Below, piece after piece: positions 21,123 to 33,255 of a DNA stretch of 64,000 nucleotides (the first letter of the stretch is position 1; the number at the start of each line of letters is the position of its first letter). The notes beneath the pieces were generated by a model. That model did not search any database. It saw only the letters and a list, made by a program, of their open reading frames with translations, and was not told where the DNA came from. Origin of the DNA: Cheiracanthium punctorium (Eukaryota > Arthropoda > Arachnida > Araneae > Cheiracanthiidae); NCBI GenBank assembly GCA_038373885.1, contig JAWZYV010012274.1:1922001-1986000 (forward strand), in the 5' to 3' direction. A program made the position numbers and the translations under genes.

Positions 21123-24100
21123 AATGCTTATATCGGTAATAAAACTTTCCCAAATTTAAAAGAAAAAAAAAATACTTTACTAATATGTGCTAACTTCAAA
21201 AATATTTTCGAGGCCATTCAAATATGTTTAGGAATTGTTTAGGAAGTTTCATAATTGTAATAGGTTTATATATTAATACAGGTAAATATTTTAAGACCTG
21301 ACGCAATTAGTTGTTTTAATTCGTGTTTAAAGGCTAGAAAGCACGTTTTATTTTTTGAACTACAGCTTTAAAGGCACATAGCATTATTTTTACATTTTTC
21401 GTTTCAGGATTATGGTAAAATTGTCTTTGAGTTGTATTTTATTATTTTATTTATTTAAATTTTCTTAAATTAAAACATTTTCTTAAAATGCTTACTACTT
21501 GTTTAAATATTGATGTTTATCACATTATTTTGCTTACGTTACACATACTGGGCGTATATTTTCAGATACATTTAATATTAGTTTTAATATAACCTGTTTT
21601 ATTATTTTAAATTTAACTCTCTAACTTTCTTAACTTTAAATATAACTTTTCTTCATATAATCCTATTTATTAAAGAAAATATAATTTGAAAAAAAAAGTG
21701 ATTCTGTACAATATTGTAGCAGCTGCATGCAATATGTTATAAATCCTTAATTCCAAAAACCGATCTAACATTTTTAAAATATGAAATTGATGAGAAAAAC
21801 TATAATAGGGGAAAATCCGCTTAAAGTTTTCATTTGAGCCAAAAATTCCTTTGAGCTAAATATTAATGCCTTAAATAATTCACGTAATATCAATGCATGT
21901 TTGATCGTAGAAATTTTGCTTTGATGCACGATAAATGGTTTATCAGCTAATAAAATTTTAAAGAAAATCCTTTCAACTAATAAAAATAAAATTCGTAATA
22001 TATATATGTATTATATGTAGGGTTGGAGTAAGAGGTTATTATATTTTTTAATGAAATGAATTGCTTATTTATTCTCTTAGTATGGGCATTTTTTAATTAA
22101 AAAGTTTAACGAGGCATCTTAATTTTAAATTATTGCATTCTGAACAGTATTTTTAAAATTCGCCATTTTTATTTTAGATATTTTCTTCTTTATAGGAAAT
22201 GGTAAGGGGAAATTTCTTTCCATAATAGGTGCAAAACAGTAATTTAAAAATAAGCTTTACAAAGAGTAAAATATTAAGAGAAAGCACTAGCTCATCTTTT
22301 AAAAATCTTTTAAAGGAGCATTGTCTATAAAAATGAAATGTTATTAATTTTGGATTGAAAAAAAATGATATGTTTCCAGTGCCTGTACAAATAATATTCC
22401 CCATTCTGTGCCGATAATGAATATTTAAAGCTATTAATCTTACTACAAATTACAAAGATGTAACCATATCAACTCAAAACTAAATACTTATTATGCTAAT
22501 TAAAACCAAAATAATGCCGATTTGTATTTAATATTAAATAGAAGACATAGGACCCGGCAATGTTATCAAACAGAAAAGTAGGATTTAAAAATATTCCACA
22601 GTCCACTAGATTCATGTGTCTCTAAAGTACGTCTAATATACAGCATCCGATAAAGAAATATTCAAACGTTTACGAATTTTGTGTAAAAAGAAAATAACCA
22701 CATACTGCTATTGACTAGGCCAGGTTCAACAAGAAATAGTTTTTCTTTACTCTTTTAAAGTATCACAAACAAGGAACGTTTGGTACTATTGATGTGCATT
22801 TATTCATTCCTCAAATGGATTGAAAGTCCAGTAACTCACTTTTAATACAAGCTATCTGAAGACCCCCTGCAAGTTTTCGGTGGTTCCCTGGAGTTTCATG
22901 CTTCAGTTAAGAACTTTCGATCCATCGCTAAGAGACTGAATGATATACTAACAACAGACGGAATCGCTTTGATGCTTGTATGTTGTAACAATATGAATCA
23001 ATCAATTACTCTCAAACAGGATTAGAAAATGCATTTTGATTTGAGGCTGTTTTAGTGTCCGATCTATATATCTACACAACGAAAAAACTATTACGTTGCT
23101 GTAGAGTGCATTGTTCAATTCTGTAATATTTGTTCATTCATCTAAAAGAAAAAGAAATGCACAAAAAGAAAACAAAATTGTATTTTTTTAAAAAAGTATT
23201 TGAGTGCTGATTTCGATACGATAAAAAGCATAACTCCAGTTTCTTGTTGAAGAGTTTCTTTTGAGAATAAAGAAATTGTTTAAAATATGATTTTGTCTTT
23301 AAGATTATATTAGAATTTATCATACATACTTTTGGGAATGCGAATTTAAAATTAAATTTTAATATACATATTCTGTTGAATACTAAAGACAAAAATACAT
23401 AATTTTTTTGGAAAGTGAATACACTTGTTTATAAAACTAATAATAAAAGCAAACGTCAATAAACAATAAGGGTACATCTATGTTCTACTATTTCAATAAT
23501 CAAGAGGGAGAAATAAGTCGTAAGAAGTGAAATATCACGCTACCTTCGTGGCACAATGGAACCGACCTCCAGAGAGTGAGATATCACGATTCTGAAGAGC
23601 GTTATTTCCGACACTGCGATAAGAGTGAGAATTCAAACATTTCTTAAAGAGCGAATCTCTCTTTTGCCAAGTGGCTTATGGTACTTTGTAAGAGTGGCAA
23701 GCATTTTTATGGCGTGATTTATAAATTAAATTTCACGACATTGCATGCTCTCTTGTAATACTTTAAAATCAATAAAAGTAATTCACACTGTTAATGTATT
23801 TTGGGATAGGATGATACAAAATTACAATTGTTAATTTCAGTTATACTTTAAAAGCGAGAGTCGAAGTTCTATTTTGTACTTTTTTGTGTGCACACACTTT
23901 CTGCTCACACTCCTCGTGTATTTGTTCTTATCTATAGTGAACTCATACTACGGTATGAAATCACATAGTACGCGAATAGCATTTTCACCATTAATATCAC
24001 AGCGATAGTTTCACTGTTATAGATAAAGTAATAGACTTCTATCGTCAAAGAATCATAACGCAATTTGCTCTGAATAAAATGACGGCCACTTTTTGGAACA

Positions 24101-26048
24101 GCGATAATAATCTCTCTAAATTTAAATAATCTTTCTAAATTTTGGAGAGTATAAGGGTATATTTTTTACAAGCAATTACCTTCTTTCAAAGAGTACATCA
24201 CAAATAAAAGTGTTAGAATTAAATTCGTTTTTGAATTGCATTTTTCGTGGGAAATATATATATAATCTTTTATCCCCGAAACCAAGGTCAGATATTTTAC
24301 TAATACTTATAGTGCATTTAATCGAATAGATATGATTATAAACAAAAAGGAAAATATGAATTTGAAACATTTGCAGATTAATAAAACCGTCAGTAATCTT
24401 ATATAGATGACTAATTGAAGACTATGAATGTAAGCGATGACTATGAATCAAATTATTTTTTAAACAACTATATTTTCGTGGTAAGGTTTCGTTGGTAGAT
24501 AGAGTTAAAATATTTGCTACTCCTTATGCGTGTCTAAGAAGGATATTCGAGAAGTTCAAACCAAAAACTTTCTTTTGGCTTTAACAGAGACACAGGATCT
24601 TAAGCCGAGAAATAAATTTGATTATATGGATATACTTACTTAAACTTGCCCCCTTTTCAATTTCTAAATGATTAATCATAAAACTAGAAACGAATAAAAT
24701 TCACGGTTTAGTTTAAAATTGTGACGACACCTGTGTTTTTTTTTCCATCCTTGGTTAAAATCTTGTACATCAAAAAAGTATATTAGTGAAAAAAAAAATA
24801 ATAATAAAATAAAAATAAATTGTGAACGCAAAGTTTCAAATTTATTGTTTTTCAGAACGAATTTAACGGTTTGAAGATTTTTCTGCTCCATCTCCCACTT
24901 TCGAGTAAACAATGTTCTCAAACATTATCGCAGGAACATGTTTTTCTAAATTTAAAACACGATGTCACTGCTGATTTAATTTTCACAAAAACCACCGTTC
25001 CATTTAGCTAATCTAATACGTTCCCATATTAGAATTATTACGCTCCAGTAATAATGAGATATTTACGCTGTTTCATGCTTGTTATTGAGATTAAATTATA
25101 GTTATAAATAGCCTTTCTTTGACTATGTATTTTATAATAAGTTTACACACACACATGTACATTACAAATGTGTGAATAAGAGTCATTATAAAACACAAAA
25201 CAAGTTTGTTGTACTGTAAATTGAATAAACATAAAGCAGAAACCCTATTAAAATTCAATAAAGACAACATAGTAAGCAGTTGGATGATTTTCTCAGCTTT
25301 ACTTTATTTTTATTACAAATAATTTAGTTTTGTACAAGAATAAACAAGCAAACAAACAAAAAAATGTTGCGAATATTTATAAACAATGCGTGCTGTGTCT
25401 GCTGCTCATTTTTAAGCACATTTAAAAATATTTTTATTAAAAATGGGAAATTCAAATGTTTTTAAATGTCAAAATGATAAATTTAAGTTTCTAAATGTAT
25501 TTCAACGGAATCGAAGTAGCTCAAACTGATTAAACTTGATGTTAATGTGACCAAGGATATTGTTCCTTGCTACTTGTGTCGATTGATCTAAATGAATTTG
25601 TTTAATTTACCGAAATACTTTCCCACAGAACAAAATTTTCCCTACCATCAGAAAGAAGTATCCCAATTGAAACAAAAAGAAACAAAGATTTTTTTTTCAT
25701 ACAGTGCAACTACACTTACCTTTGTGTTTCTCCATTGTTAACATATCCGCAAGAGAGTTTCTCACAAAAATGAAAAAGCGCCGCAAAAACTGCGCACTTA
25801 CCGTTCTGAACAGAAACGAAGGAATATACTAAAACCATCAAAAGCTTGAATTCCTACTTCGTCATTTTATGAAGGCGCTTGCAGAAAATAAATTACTCGA
25901 ATAACAATGAATGATATTTTTGGAGATACATTCCATAATACTCTCGCATATTCCGGCAGAAATGGTTGTACGATTCTTTTCTAGGCTTACGAACGAACAT
26001 TTTCAAGATTAGCAAGGGAAATATATATATATAAATGTACACATACAT
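21123..26048. other. Long AT-rich stretch without recognised genes
   Basis: No gene, SINE or inverted-repeat element recognised over about 4.9 kb. Open frames (62-84 codons) are dominated by F, I, K, L, N and Y, as expected by chance in AT-rich DNA. There is a short (CA)n run near 25147-25157. Confidence 0.45.
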
Positions 26049-26050
26049 AC

Positions 26051-26150
26051 AGGGTGTTTCAGAACTCTTAAAAAAAAAACCATGCAAGGGGTGGTAGGGT
26101 AACCACGAACGATCAGAATCACATAGCAACGTGGGATCGGAAATGCTCCA
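26051..26150 (+). mobile_element. Partial CAGGGTGTCC-type element, same subfamily as 32109
   Basis: It begins ta|cagggtgtttcagaac. A shared ATCAGAATCnCATAGCAAnG block followed by a TGGGRTCGGAAA block matches the inverted right end of 32109-32957. A matching far end was not found, so the copy is truncated or its limit is unknown. Confidence 0.55.
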
Positions 26151-26574
26151 TTCTCTATAAACTCTTCTTTTCTTACTAGTTTTTTTTTTGTCGGGATGTT
26201 AGCACTTTCTTTGATTCTTTATTTACTTCTCTATACCTTTGTATAGTAATTTTGCTGCAGGTTTAGGAAAAACAATCTCTTGCAACGCACATGCAGTTTT
26301 TAATTTATTCTAATGAGCATTTTACGCAAAGTAATTTATTTTTACTGAACTGCAGCACCAGATTTTTAATGTGTTCTCTGATATGCTTGGATATGATTCT
26401 TTAAAAAATTTCGTCTAAAAAGTTCTGATATTTTTTTTACAAGAGTAGAGTTGCTTGTAATTTTTTGGAGCAATGTTAAAAAAACTAAATTGTTCAGCCT
26501 TGTAATATAACACTCGCACGCATTTAAGAGTAAAGTTTTGTACCCATCCACTTTTTAAAATTTATTAGGGGAAC

Positions 26575-27052
26575 CGAAAATTAATCGTTTTTTTGTATGT
26601 CACTATTTCGCTCAACCAAAACTACTAAAGATAATATTACGACATTTGGCATGTACGAGAGTTTTCTAATGCACGTGTTAGATTAGGGAGCATTTTCTAA
26701 AATTCGTAACCTATGAGAGATTGGGGGGGGGGGTCAAAACGTTCTTTTAACATATCTCGCGTGATTTCAAAGAAAAAAGAAGTGCCCATAAAATTCTTGA
26801 TGCAAAATACAACTCACGGAAACTCAAGAATCAATTTGAGGACATTTTCAATATCGTCCTCCAACGAGGGGATATGCGAAAAAATATGCAGGGAGCCATC
26901 TTTCATGAAAGAAAAAAAAATATTATCTTCTTGTAAAATGAAACAAATGTAACCCTATGTTTAAGCACTGTTTGTTTGTAATTAAAGATTTGCTAAAAAT
27001 TTATTTGTTGAATTATATCTAAGAAAACGACATTACTTTCCGGTCCCTCTAA
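26575..27052. mobile_element. TA-flanked MITE with TTAGGGGAACC ends
   Basis: Left TTAGGGGAACCGAAAATTAA and the inverted right end TTAGAGGGACCGGAAAGTAA match at 16 of 20 positions, with TA just outside both ends. The right-hand 100 bp recurs at 58588-58693 and, more weakly, at about 35455-35570. No transposase. A Tc1/mariner-like origin is inferred from the TA flanks. Confidence 0.65.
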
Positions 27053-27065
27053 TATTTCAGATTTA

Positions 27066-27495
27066 TAGTCGAGCCCGCTTAATGGAATATCGGTTAAAAG
27101 AAGATCCCACTTAATGGAATATCGGTTAAAAGAATATCCTGCTTGATGGAATATCGGTTAAAAGAATATCCGCTTGACGGAATATCAGTTAAAAGAATAT
27201 CAGCTTCTTGCAATATCGGTTAAAAGAATATCCCGTTTAATGGAATATCGGTTAAAAGAATATCCCGCTTGATGGAATATCGGTTTAAAGAATATCCCGC
27301 TTGATGGAATATCGGTTAAAAGAATATCCGCTTAATGCAATATCGATTAAAAGAATATCTCGCTTAATGCAATAACTTTTCAATCTAGTAAGCAGTAGTA
27401 GTAAATTGTCAATTTGGCCTCGGATAATGGAATATCCCGTTTATTAGAATAATTTATCGGGGCAAATTGGCTATTCCATTATGCGGGATCGACTG
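27066..27495. mobile_element. pogo/Tigger-like element carrying an internal tandem array
   Basis: Left TAGTCGAGCCCGCTTAATGG and the inverted right end CAGTCGATCCCGCATAATGG match at 17 of 20 positions, with TA on both sides (27064-27065, 27496-27497). This terminal type is typical of pogo/Tigger elements. Between the ends lies a tandem array (27073-27375) whose unit contains the terminal sequence itself. No transposase is present. Confidence 0.8.
27073..27375. repeat. Tandem array, about 10 units of 31-32 bp
   Basis: The unit is gcttaatggaatatcggtta followed by aaagaatatccc, with small variations. The taatggaatat part is the inner part of the element's own terminal repeat. There are no unique spacers between units, so it is not a CRISPR array. 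Confidence 0.85.
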
Positions 27496-27497
27496 TA

Positions 27498-28185
27498 TTT
27501 TTGCAGTTATTGTTTACCTCCCTGCTCTGAAAACTGAAAACATTTATTTTATAAATGACAAAAGAATATTTTACTACTGAAAAGTTCAACTCTCCTCAGC
27601 CAAACAAGTAAGCACACATATCTTAAGTATTTTCGTGCAAATTACATATGTGTTTGAAAATCTAGGGAGACTGTCAGTAGAAGAGAGAGAAAAAAAAGAA
27701 GAAACAAAAGTACTGTTAATTAATCATAAGTTTAATTAATAGTTCATATAAGAGAAATTTCTTATATGAACTGTCAATTCATAATAAATAGACAACCCAA
27801 ATTAATTTTCCCTTGGTCCTTCCTCAGCCATATTCTTGTTTTGTTCTGTGTCAAAGTTAAACACAATTTTTTTTTAAGTGTTTGATATAGGCCTAACAGT
27901 ATTTTCATAGTATCTAAATTTAATATAAAGAAAAGAAAAATAATTATAAAACGCCTATTACTCATTTATTAAGTATAAATTTTTTTTTTCTTTGATAAAT
28001 GGTCTTGCACATTTATAAGATGAATGTTTTATTGAGATATAGAATAAAAAACACAAAAATAATAGTAAAAGAATTAAAAAAATCACAAATCATACATAAT
28101 ACATTAATCTCATAGAAGCTTTTCTTGGTAAAATACTGGCCAAATAGTTCTTATAATGCTTTCTGTAAATTAAGTTTTACTTAAT
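27498..28185. other. AT-rich stretch with one perfect hairpin
   Basis: No gene seen. A perfect 12-bp inverted repeat lies at 27741-27772 (agttcatataag, 8-base loop, cttatatgaact). Confidence 0.5.
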
Positions 28186-28940
28186 GAGATGGGCGCAGTT
28201 TTCTTCTTGAAACCGTATCGGACACTGAGGTTCTGAGTGGACAGTTTGTATTGAAGTCCGGCGCTACAAGTTTGTTTCTATACTTTCATCCGATACTTAT
28301 TCTATACTTATTTCCGACCGCAAGATAATGAGAAGATCATCAGGTCAGAGTATGACAAATGGCACACTCGGCTTTGTAGAAACTGACACAAACCATCTCT
28401 AAATGAATAGTCGTAAATTTATCTAACAGTCACGTTTCATGTTTCCGGTGGTGGTTAGCAAGCAGTCACTATTAAAAATTCACTCATTACTTTGTTTACT
28501 GATACATAGTAAAGTTACAGATATGAAACGGCTGATTAGACGGCTCTTCCAAGTCTATCTGAAGCCCGCAGAAACAAAGGAAAAAAAAACAAAAATCTAG
28601 CTAGCTCTTCACACCTGCTGAGTCGAAGTTGGGGTTCGGCTCTGGGCACTGCCTCATCCGGGAGAAATACGGAAATCACGCGTTGAGTGCAGACCGGAAA
28701 CTAGGCATCAGTATATAGGTACAGGGGGAGAGGGTGGGGGTTATCTGCAGTAGTTTTTTTTTTTTTTTTTCATATCGTTAGCCCCGCAAAATGACTTGCG
28801 TAATAGATATGAGGTCTGTCATTACAACATCTGTCACAAATAAAGCGAAGAGGAAGGGTACAATGAAGCGTTTGAAGACCCCCCCCCCTCCCCCGTTGTC
28901 TATTTAGCGAGGGCATTGTTTAGTGCGATGCGAATAAAGT
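28186..28940. other. GC-richer unassigned stretch
   Basis: Base composition is clearly less AT-rich than in the flanks, with no recognised repeat apart from a T-run (28754-28770) and a C-run (28879-28895). A TATA-like tatatagg near 28713 follows a ccggaaa word. It could be regulatory DNA or a noncoding exon, and there is no firm evidence for either. Confidence 0.3.
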
Positions 28941-30199
28941 GTTATTTTAAGAGTTCTTTCCTGATATTTTTGAAGCTGTACTTTAAAAACAGGTAAATGA
29001 AGATAGGTTTAATGGATGCAGATTTTATAGTATATTTTCTTTTTTGGAACATAAAAAGCTTAACATGAGATCACAAGACTTATTTTTATTATTCGGGTGC
29101 TATAAAAATCGTGTGTGACTGTGTTTTGGGTAGATTTGTATGACTTAAAGGTTACTCGGTGCTCGAAATTTCTTCTTTTATCATTATTATTAACTTTTAA
29201 AAAATAATAGTTGGTTTTATTATGTGAATATTAAACACATTTAATCTAATGTATGCAGCGGAACCTGCTAAAATATTTACCTTGGTAAAGAGACAATATA
29301 TACAGCCACAATATACAGCCTTCGTTAGTTGACCACCTTAAGAGGCCTCTGTAGTCGGCTTGCGGAGATTTAAGTCCCAATGCTTTGCTATGGAGAAAAG
29401 TGCCTTAACGCCTAATCATTTTTCTCAGAAAGTATTGGGTATTTTTAAATGAAATTTTCCTGTGTGAATCTTGAGAACTATTCGCAAGGATTACGCGAAT
29501 CAGATTTGAGTTAATTTAGCCGAAAGAGATTTTATTGCAGTCTAGAATTTATGTTACTATCAGATTGCAATAATTGAATTAAAAAAAATATTTCAACATG
29601 TAGCTAATCCGCTCCTTAAATCTTCAATTCGTCATGTAAGATTCAGGTAGAAAAAATTTCAAACAACTTCATCACAATTTGACAAAGCCTTAGCATTTAA
29701 AAGGCTATAAAAATATCACAAAACAAGAAACTGAGATAAACTTAAGAAAAAAAAAAAAAAAGAAAAAGATTTTATTCAGTTTTAAGATATTGAGGACATG
29801 CGTTCGTATAAACGGTTCTAACTGGCGTCGTGATTAAAACATGGCTTAGAAATTATTGAAAGATGTACTTTAAAGTATACAGACTATTTTAGTACACAAT
29901 AGAGTGTGAAAAACCTAACCGGAAATATTTCGCACTCTAATCTGCTGTTTCCGATTTCAAATCTCTCTTCTTTTCTGAAGGTATGAAAATGAAGAAATGA
30001 GGGTGAGTTCTTTAAATTTCGAGATTCGAAACACAAAATGAGAATTTTCTCAAGCAGTCATTAATAGTTTAGGGAGTTTTGTACAAGTTTAAAATACTGT
30101 ATAAACGGCTCGTAAGAAACGTCAGGCTTCTGCCGAATCCCAAGAAGTTATTACAAACGTTGTCTTATTGTTTGCCTTGCACAACACTTGGCAACGAAG
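28941..30199. other. AT-rich stretch, nothing recognised
   Basis: No gene or confident repeat. An A-run lies near 29745-29766. Confidence 0.45.
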
Positions 30200-30201
30200 T
30201 A

Positions 30202-30551
30202 CAGTGCGATCTTGATAATCCGACGTATATGAGGCAAGAAAATAGCCGGATTATCGAAAAATTTCGAATTATCCTGAAGTATAGAAAATTTTATAGATAT
30301 AATGCATATTTTTCTTTTCAGGCAAAAATAAGACATATGTTTGGCTATGGAAAATAATCATGAATTGTTTTTGTTTCTTTGATGTATAAATTTTATCAAA
30401 AATGCACTCTTGTAGATGTTTAAATACTCGGACATCATCACTTGCGATGCCATTGTGAGCGGAGAACGAAATCGGAACACGTGGCTCCCGAGGGTGTCGG
30501 ATTACCAAACGTGCCGGAATAAACAACCGCCGGATTATCAATATTGTATTG
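30202..30551. mobile_element. Second pogo/Tigger-like element, about 350 bp
   Basis: Left CAGTGCGATCTTGATAATCC and the inverted right end CAATACAATATTGATAATCC match at 16 of 20 positions without gaps; three of the four differences are G-to-A. TA precedes the left end; the right flank is CA, a likely decayed TA. Inner ggattatc words repeat. No transposase frame. The plus-strand 92-codon frame that overlaps it is not a gene. Confidence 0.65.
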
Positions 30552-30965
30552 CATTTTAACTTTTAAATGAAACCACATGTGAAAGACCCAAAGATTAAAA
30601 ACCGTCTGTATAGATCCGTTTTACTGCTTTTAACTTTAAATATTCTTTTATGGTCAATCTTTCCTACAGTTGAAATCAAAATTCAAATACAATTTAAAGC
30701 TGAATGCGTCAATAATTTTTATATTCCTTACAAATTTTTATAAATGTGTATTTTTCTTTTTATACGTGGGCTTAAAATATCGAATTGCATTTTATTTTAA
30801 ATGTAAATAATAATAATAATAATACATAAATAATACGAAATATAAATCATAATAAATATAAATAGTGTTCTGAAAAGTGGAGATCTGAAAGTATCAAAAT
30901 TCAAGTGCTATTTAAAGTTGAATCAATAAATATATATATTTTAAAATATTTTTCTTTTGGCTACA

Positions 30966-31140
30966 CTGAACGTGGTAGATGGCTGGAGTGTGTGAAGGTC
31001 CCGGGTTCGGGCCTATCGCTCGGTCATCGATCTAACGGTCTGAAGCTTTGGGCGGTTTTCTCCAGATGTAACGGAATACTCGCTAGTACCCATTGAAAAA
31101 GGCCTCTGTCCCAGGCAACCCACTTTGGGTGGATAGTACT
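30966..31140 (+). repeat. SINE-like repeat, family 2, copy A
   Basis: Starts ctgaacgtggtagatggctg and includes a tRNA-like ggtcccgggttcgggcc, a gatctaacggtctg block and an ttttctccagatgtaacg block. Three further copies lie at 47394, 51493 and 54194. The A-box/B-box layout suggests a tRNA-derived SINE, but the 3' parts differ between copies. Confidence 0.65.
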
Positions 31141-31500
31141 CGAGTAGATTTTCCTTAATACACAGTACTATTTTTCTTTCTTTTTCTTTTGTGTGTATGT
31201 GCGTGTATATTTCTTCTGAAATATAAATCTAACGCATCAAAAATGGATAAGTTAAAAAAAAAAAAAAAAAGAACTAACGATAAATCATATAGTAAATGAA
31301 TGATAATGTATTTCAAAAGGAGGTAGAACGCTTCCTAATTTTCATCGCTTTTTCAGAGATTGGAAAGAACAACAGACTCGTGAATGAAAAGGACTCAAAG
31401 TTCAGATAAAAGAAATAAAAAAAAAATAAGAAGAGAGAAGCAATCTCGTCTAGAATCATTAACAAAACATCTCCTCTAAGTATTGCGCAAAGCACTGAAA
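31141..31500. other. AT-rich spacer before CpG-rich island
   Basis: No gene found. An A-run lies at about 31254-31270. Confidence 0.45.
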
Positions 31501-31504
31501 GCAG

Positions 31505-31770
31505 AAAACTTTCCTCTTTTCATCCCAGTTGGCCCATGCGCAACTTCTCCATCCCTCTCTCGCTCTTCCCAGTGGGGCCCTCCGCTCTTCTCTATCTTTT
31601 TTTGGACACCAGAATCGGCGGACACGCCCACCACAGGATGCAAGTGGCTGGGGGCGGCGTGACGTCACGGGATGTCGCCATTCTCGCAACTGCGCGTTTG
31701 CCTCTTTTTTGGAGGGAGAGCTTTGGCTGATATTTTGGAACAGAGAAAAGGAGACGCGCGAACTAAAAAA
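31505..31770. promoter_or_regulatory. CpG-rich island, candidate promoter
   Basis: CpG dinucleotides are dense here (about a dozen within 31610-31710) against a CpG-poor background. Visible sites are a GC box GGGGCGG (31651-31657), a perfect CRE TGACGTCA (31660-31667), a YY1-like gtcgccattct (31674-31684) and an NRF1-like catgcgcaac (31535-31544). This combination is usual for housekeeping promoters. Direction is unknown and I could not attach an exon. The 164-codon minus frame over it is low complexity (lysine and phenylalanine runs) and is not called. Confidence 0.5.
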
Positions 31771-31774
31771 AAAT

Positions 31775-32100
31775 AAAAAAGGGAGAGTGGTCAAGTGGGG
31801 GGTGGGGGTTGATATTAGATATTGAGTCTTGATTGGGAAAATAAATCTTTCGAAAACCCGATGAACCAGCTTTTGCTTTTTTTTTTTTTTTTTTGTTTTG
31901 TTTTTGTTCCAGTGGACTCCGTCTGATTCCAAGTTCTTTCCATGCGATTCCAATTTTCCGAGCGAATTATTCAGCGCAGAAAATAGGGTAATAATTTAGT
32001 TAATTCACAGAAAATGGCTTTTTAACTTAAGATCTTGTTCATATGAATACATGAGTCAGATTTCACAGCAGAGGAGGGATGAGACGTTTGGAGATAACTT
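31775..32100. other. Spacer with T-run
   Basis: No gene. A T-run lies at 31878-31894 and a G-rich run at about 31796-31809. Nothing else recognised. Confidence 0.45.
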
Positions 32101-32119
32101 TTACAATATACAGGGTGTC

Positions 32120-32309
32120 CAGTGGCGGATTATTGCAAGTTTGTCGGGGGGGGGGCGGTGGTTAGTTTGTCGGTGGGGGCGGTTAGTTAGAAGATTGACA
32201 GATACATCCATTTTATGGAAGTAAAATAGGATCTTTTACACATTAATTTCTTTCTTCTCGGAGGGGCGGTCGCCCCTCCCTTATCCGCCCACACTTTAAT
32301 CCGCCCTTG
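32120..32309. mobile_element. hAT-like MITE nested in the 32109 element
   Basis: Starts CAGTGGCGGATTA and ends with inverted CAAGGGCGGATTA. It is flanked by agggtgtc (32112-32119) and aggatgtc (32310-32317), an 8-bp target duplication with one change. It shares tttatggaagtaaaatagga with the 1098-bp hAT at 51534, so the two are relatives. Confidence 0.8.
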
Positions 32310-32350
32310 AGGATGTCCCATAATTGGGATAAGTTTTAAGGTCACGTGAT

Positions 32351-32535
32351 CAGGGCCTTATTATCGCATGGGCAAATCGGGACTTTGCCCAGGGCCCCCG
32401 GCTCCGAAGGGCCCCCAATTTCAAATGTTGTTCTGAAATATTTTTTATAACAACATTTTATGAAAAATAAAACATAGATGGAGGCCCCCAAATTCATCAA
32501 TGCCCGGGGCTCCCGTTGGTCATAATCAGGCTCTG
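32351..32535. mobile_element. hAT-like MITE with perfect 8-bp duplication, nested
   Basis: Ends CAGGGCCTTATTATC and, inverted, CAGAGCCTGATTATG. The duplication CACGTGAT is exact (32343-32350 and 32536-32543). Length 185 bp with no coding capacity. Its sequence differs from the CAGTGGCGG group, so it is a separate hAT family. Confidence 0.85.
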
Positions 32536-32639
32536 CACGTGATAAGTGATCAGAATCACATAAGTGTCAGATAACGCCGTTTTCACTTACCTGTTAATAA
32601 TCACTTAGAGAAAAAGTGTTGAAATGCTCGTCTAATTCC

Positions 32640-32822
32640 TTAACCAAGTCTCTCAAACCCCGAAGGTATCGTGGTCATTTTATGATGGGGGCACTCCAGT
32701 AGGCGGCCAGCGTTACCCCTGTGGAGGGACGGACAAGTTAACATCCATGCCGAAGCCGAGATTCGAACCCTTACCCAAGGCGTGTAAGAATGGTTCTTGA
32801 GCCACTACACCCCCCGGGCGGC
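32640..32822 (-). repeat. tRNA-derived SINE, family 1, copy B (nested)
   Basis: On the minus strand it runs ggtgtagtggctcaagaacc (A-box region), then gggttcgaatctc (B box), then the family body. It lies inside the 32109-32957 element, so it is younger than that element. The 3' tail is shortened. Confidence 0.7.
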
Positions 32823-33142
32823 ACTTTGGATAAAACGATTAACAACAGCTACACGAAGTCGTCGTTTCCGACCCCACATTGCTATGGGATTCTGATTTCT
32901 TATTATGTGTTCTACCTCCCCTTAAATTTTGTACCACTAGTTACGGGACACCCAGTATAGGGTGAGATGCGGGATAGAACTTCCTGTGAATCAAAAAGAC
33001 GTCGAATAAGTTTCGAAATAGCTGCGTAAAGGTTTACATTTTGAAGCTCTATGCTGTAAAATAATTTTTGGGAGGTAATAGATGTGACGTGGACGTTGTC
33101 TCAGTTGTCAATGGATGGCTACTTTACATATATCTATTATTA

Positions 33143-33255
33143 ATATGGCGTAGCAGATTCACGGGGGTTATGACTACTGCATCATATATGTATACGTGTG
33201 TGATATGTGGAATACTTGTGCATTCTATGGGGGGTTTTGCCCCCTGGTAGCTCTG
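33143..33255. mobile_element. Degraded CAGGGGCGTAGCC-type hAT MITE
   Basis: It holds ggcgtagc at the left, a gggggttatgactactgc block, gtatacgtgtgtgata, and a right end ggtagctctg. Inner blocks match the inverted copy at 35216-35379. Ends and target duplication are decayed. Confidence 0.5.

Larger units (their letters stand above)
32109..32957. mobile_element. CAGGGTGTCC-ended element holding three nested insertions
   Basis: Ends tacagggtgtccc and the inverted right end tactgggtgtccc, both with TA outermost, enclose about 850 bp. Two hAT-like MITEs (32120-32309, 32351-32535) and one SINE (about 32640-32822) are inserted. Without them and their duplicated targets the element would be about 280 bp. 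The right-hand part is shared with 26051-26150. It is non-autonomous. Confidence 0.7.

Noticed and set aside
27073..27375. CRISPR-like regular repeat
   Set aside because: The units are directly joined with no unique spacers, they lie between transposon ends, and the genome is eukaryotic.
31459..31953. Longest open frame in the window (164 codons, minus strand)
   Set aside because: It is built from lysine and phenylalanine runs over T/A homopolymers and a CpG-rich island, and has no recognisable domain.
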